This document shows, one piece after another, positions 6,422-7,621 of a DNA stretch of 7,621 nt (position 1 is the stretch's first letter; each line of letters begins with the position of its first letter). Origin of the DNA: Acidimicrobiaceae bacterium. GTDB taxonomy: Bacteria; Actinomycetota; Acidimicrobiia; Acidimicrobiales; Bog-793. The DNA is taken from NCBI GenBank assembly GCA_003170375.1, contig PMZN01000164.1, positions 20,895 to 28,515 on the forward strand, given 5' to 3'. Below the pieces are notes generated by a model. The model did not search any database. It was not told the origin of the DNA and was given only the letters and a program-made list of their open reading frames with translations. The translations under genes were made by a program, and so were the position numbers.

Positions 6422-7237
6422 TCACGCCCGGCCTTCAGCTTCTACGCGAGCACTGCAAGAGTCGTCCGCACCGATCTGCCGGGAGAGCTCGTTGCACCCG
6501 TCAAGGAGCTCTCCCGCGAGCGCCTTTCGACAGGACAGCTTGAGCGAGGGTTCCGGTACGCAGATCGTCATCGCAGCCACGACCCGGCCGTCGCGGCGGT
6601 GAACGGGCGCGGCGAGGCACGTCAGGTTCTCCCAGGCCTCCTGGCTCGCTTCGGCCCAACCACGGCGCCGAACCTTCGCGAGCTGACGCTCCAGCTCTTC
6701 GACGGAGGTCACCGTCCTCTCAGTCAGCTTCCGCATCTCCATATGGAGGTACCTGTCGGCGACCGACGTGGTGGAGAACGCGAGCAGTACCTTGCCTGCC
6801 GCGGTTGCGTGCGCTGGAAGCCGACGGCCGACCTCGGTGACAAGCCTGACGGGGCGCTGTGAATCCAGGTACGCCACGAAGACGACGTCGGGCCAGTCAA
6901 GAACTGCCAGCTGCATCGTCTCGTCGACGCGGGCGACGATGGGTGACGCCACCACCTGGAACTCGTCGACGAGGTTGACGGCCCGCAGGAAGCTAGAGCC
7001 CCACGCCAGGACTTTGGGCCCCATCCGGTAGCCGCCTCGTTGCCCGGGCCTTTGCAGGAGATCGCTCTCGACAAGAGTGTTGAGAATCCGGTACACCGAA
7101 CTCCGCGGCTCGTCGAGCGCCCGGGTCAGCTCGTCGAGCGTCGCGGAGCCCTGGAAGCCGGTGAGGGCATCGAGAGCTCGGACGGCCGTCACGACCGCAG
7201 GGGCGGTCGACGGCGTGCGGATGTCAAGCTTTTCCAC
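6422..7237 (-). CDS. IclR-family transcriptional regulator
   Basis: A 271-residue DNA-binding regulator, usual length for IclR proteins. The start is the GTG at 7237-7235, with GGGAGG 5 bases before it; the frame stays open further upstream but would run through the intergenic region into the divergent gene. Residues about 12-66 form the winged helix-turn-helix (ATLDELTRALDEPRSSVYRI, then LVESDLLQRP), with the wing at about 67-80 (GGYRMGPKVLAWG). The effector-binding domain follows (about 82-255) and contains the family hallmark PAHATAAGKVLLA (141-153). IclR proteins bind a small ligand in this domain and act as repressors or activators, often of their own gene and a divergent neighbour. Here it is divergent from the putative binding-protein gene and convergent with the transporter operon, so it is the natural candidate to control this uptake system. 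The ligand is unknown. Confidence 0.93.
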   Translation of the reverse strand: MEKLDIRTPSTAPAVVTAVRALDALTGFQGSATLDELTRALDEPRSSVYRILNTLVESDLLQRPGQRGGYRMGPKVLAWGSSFLRAVNLVDEFQVVASPIVARVDETMQLAVLDWPDVVFVAYLDSQRPVRLVTEVGRRLPAHATAAGKVLLAFSTTSVADRYLHMEMRKLTERTVTSVEELERQLAKVRRRGWAEASQEAWENLTCLAAPVHRRDGRVVAAMTICVPEPSLKLSCRKALAGELLDGCNELSRQIGADDSCSARVEAEGRA

Positions 7238-7242
7238 TGGTG

Positions 7243-7248
7243 CCTCCC
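7243..7248 (-). promoter_or_regulatory. Shine-Dalgarno that sets the iclR GTG start
   Basis: On the - strand GGGAGG lies 5 bases before the GTG at 7237, supporting this start over longer in-frame alternatives. Confidence 0.7.
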
Positions 7249-7254
7249 ATCCTC

Positions 7255-7293
7255 GCACCTGCACAGAAGGGCGCTCGCATCTCTTGCAGGTGC
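7255..7293. promoter_or_regulatory. 9-bp inverted repeat, candidate operator by iclR
   Basis: GCACCTGCA (7255-7263) and TGCAGGTGC (7285-7293) are perfect reverse complements separated by 21 bases, so the arm centres lie 30 bases apart, about three helical turns. The element sits immediately upstream of the iclR ribosome-binding site, where bound protein would affect iclR transcription. No equivalent copy is seen elsewhere in the window. Confidence 0.5.
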
Positions 7294-7295
7294 CG

Positions 7296-7329
7296 ACGCT
7301 CTGGCGCACGCCGCTACGCTCTGGCGCAC
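7296..7329. promoter_or_regulatory. 14-bp direct repeat pair with 20-bp period, candidate regulator-binding sites
   Basis: ACGCTCTGGCGCAC occurs exactly at 7296-7309 and 7316-7329, in the middle of the divergent iclR / binding-protein gap. The 20-base period places both copies on nearly the same face of the helix, as expected for cooperative binding of a dimeric regulator. The 6 bases between them are unrelated to the sequence flanking the first copy, so this is a repeated motif rather than a longer tandem duplication. Confidence 0.6.
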
Positions 7330-7330
7330 A

Positions 7331-7379
7331 CTGGTCCAGCTTAGTCGTACCAGAAGCAGTCAGCTGAATGTCGGTCCAG
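7331..7379. repeat. Cluster of short palindromes and GGTCCAG repeats upstream of the binding-protein gene
   Basis: CTGGT (7331-7335) and ACCAG (7349-7353) form an inverted repeat with a 13-base gap. GGTCCAG occurs at 7333-7339 and again at 7373-7379, exactly 40 bases apart. TCAGCTGA (7360-7367) is a perfect 8-base palindrome between them. Any one could arise by chance; the clustering just upstream of a promoter-like sequence suggests operator DNA. Confidence 0.35.
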
Positions 7380-7385
7380 TATCTT
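7357..7385 (+). promoter_or_regulatory. Candidate promoter of the binding-protein gene
   Basis: TATCTT (7380-7385) matches four of six bases of the -10 consensus, keeping the TA and final T. CAGTCA (7357-7362) lies 17 bases upstream and is a weak -35 (three of six). Transcription would begin near 7392, giving a leader of about 38 bases that contains the hairpin at 7394-7407. Confidence 0.3.
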
Positions 7386-7393
7386 AGACAACA

Positions 7394-7407
7394 CTCGCGT
7401 GTGCGAG
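7394..7407 (+). promoter_or_regulatory. Small hairpin or palindrome in the binding-protein leader
   Basis: CTCGC (7394-7398), a GTGT loop and GCGAG (7403-7407) form a perfect 5-bp stem ending 7 bases before the ribosome-binding site. It could be a stabilising 5' mRNA hairpin or, as DNA, a 14-base near-palindromic operator. Its right arm is part of GTGCGAGG, which is also found in the iclR leader. Confidence 0.35.
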
Positions 7408-7429
7408 GGACGACAAAGGGGGTTGGCGA

Positions 7430-7621
7430 ATGGACGTCAACGACGGCAGCAGGGAAGTCGATCACGAGCGGCTCGACAACCTCCGGCGCGGGCGGGGCCC
7501 GATCCAGGAGCACATCATCGACGAGCTCCTCGGGGGAAGGCTGACGAGGAGGGACTTCCTCCGGCGCGGCACGGCAGTCGGCCTTTCGATGCCGCTCCTC
7601 GGTGGCATCCTCGAGGCCAGC
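7430..7621 (+). CDS. Tat-exported protein, probably family-5 solute-binding protein of the ABC importer (5' partial)
   Basis: The first 64 residues are present and the gene runs off the right edge. The ATG at 7430 follows AAAGGGGG (7415-7422) by 7 bases. Residues 1-38 are hydrophilic and charged. They lead into a canonical twin-arginine motif, TRRDFLR (39-45), and then a weakly hydrophobic stretch (about 47-61, GTAVGLSMPLLGGIL), as in Tat signal peptides. A Tat substrate with a long N-region ending in a LLGGRLTRRDFLRRG-like segment is what I know from actinobacterial extracytoplasmic binding proteins of the DppA/OppA (family 5) class. The neighbouring importer operon lacks exactly this subunit. 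The mature domain is not visible, so another Tat-exported enzyme remains possible. It is divergent from iclR and probably under its control. Confidence 0.75.
   Translation, partial: MDVNDGSREVDHERLDNLRRGRGPIQEHIIDELLGGRLTRRDFLRRGTAVGLSMPLLGGILEAS

Noticed and set aside
7238..7513. Extension of the iclR reading frame upstream on the - strand
   Set aside because: The frame is open, but it would cover the repeat-rich intergenic region and overlap the divergent Tat-signal gene. IclR homology starts just after the GTG at 7237, which has its own ribosome-binding site.

Overview
The window reads as a stretch of high-GC bacterial chromosome, most likely from an actinomycete-like organism (Actinomycetota). 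This is inferred from the strong G/C bias at third codon positions, several GTG/TTG starts behind strong Shine-Dalgarno sequences, an Amt protein that starts directly at its first membrane segment, and a Tat-exported solute-binding protein. No rRNA, tRNA, CRISPR array, insertion sequence or phage gene is visible. No wholly new system is evident: most of the window is a recognisable nutrient-uptake locus with an intact, well-structured regulatory region.

Layout, left to right: (a) 1-112, possible 3' tail of an unidentified + strand gene; (b) 238-726, a small two-helix membrane protein of unknown function with a basic Ser/Ala/His/Arg tail; (c) 830-2050, an Amt-family ammonium transporter with all expected pore residues but no PII (glnK) gene directly downstream; (d) 2295-6297, a tightly overlapping three-gene operon for a peptide/opine/nickel-type ABC importer: permease B, permease C, and one polypeptide carrying both ATPases (DppD-like plus DppF-like); (e) 6422-7237, an IclR-family regulator on the - strand, convergent to the operon; (f) 7430 to the right edge, the 5' end of a + strand gene with a textbook twin-arginine signal, very probably the family-5 solute-binding protein of the same transporter, transcribed divergently from the regulator.

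How the parts fit: the binding protein would be exported folded by Tat, capture a substrate outside the membrane, and hand it to the two permeases, which are driven by the fused double ATPase. The IclR regulator lies between the transporter operon and the binding-protein gene. The 192-bp divergent intergenic region (7238-7429) is rich in repeats: a 14-bp exact direct repeat with 20-bp periodicity, a 9-bp inverted repeat, and an 8-bp motif mirrored in both leaders. This is the most information-dense non-coding DNA here and the likely site of IclR control. The substrate cannot be named from this sequence. The adjacent Amt makes a nitrogen-containing substrate an appealing but unproven guess.
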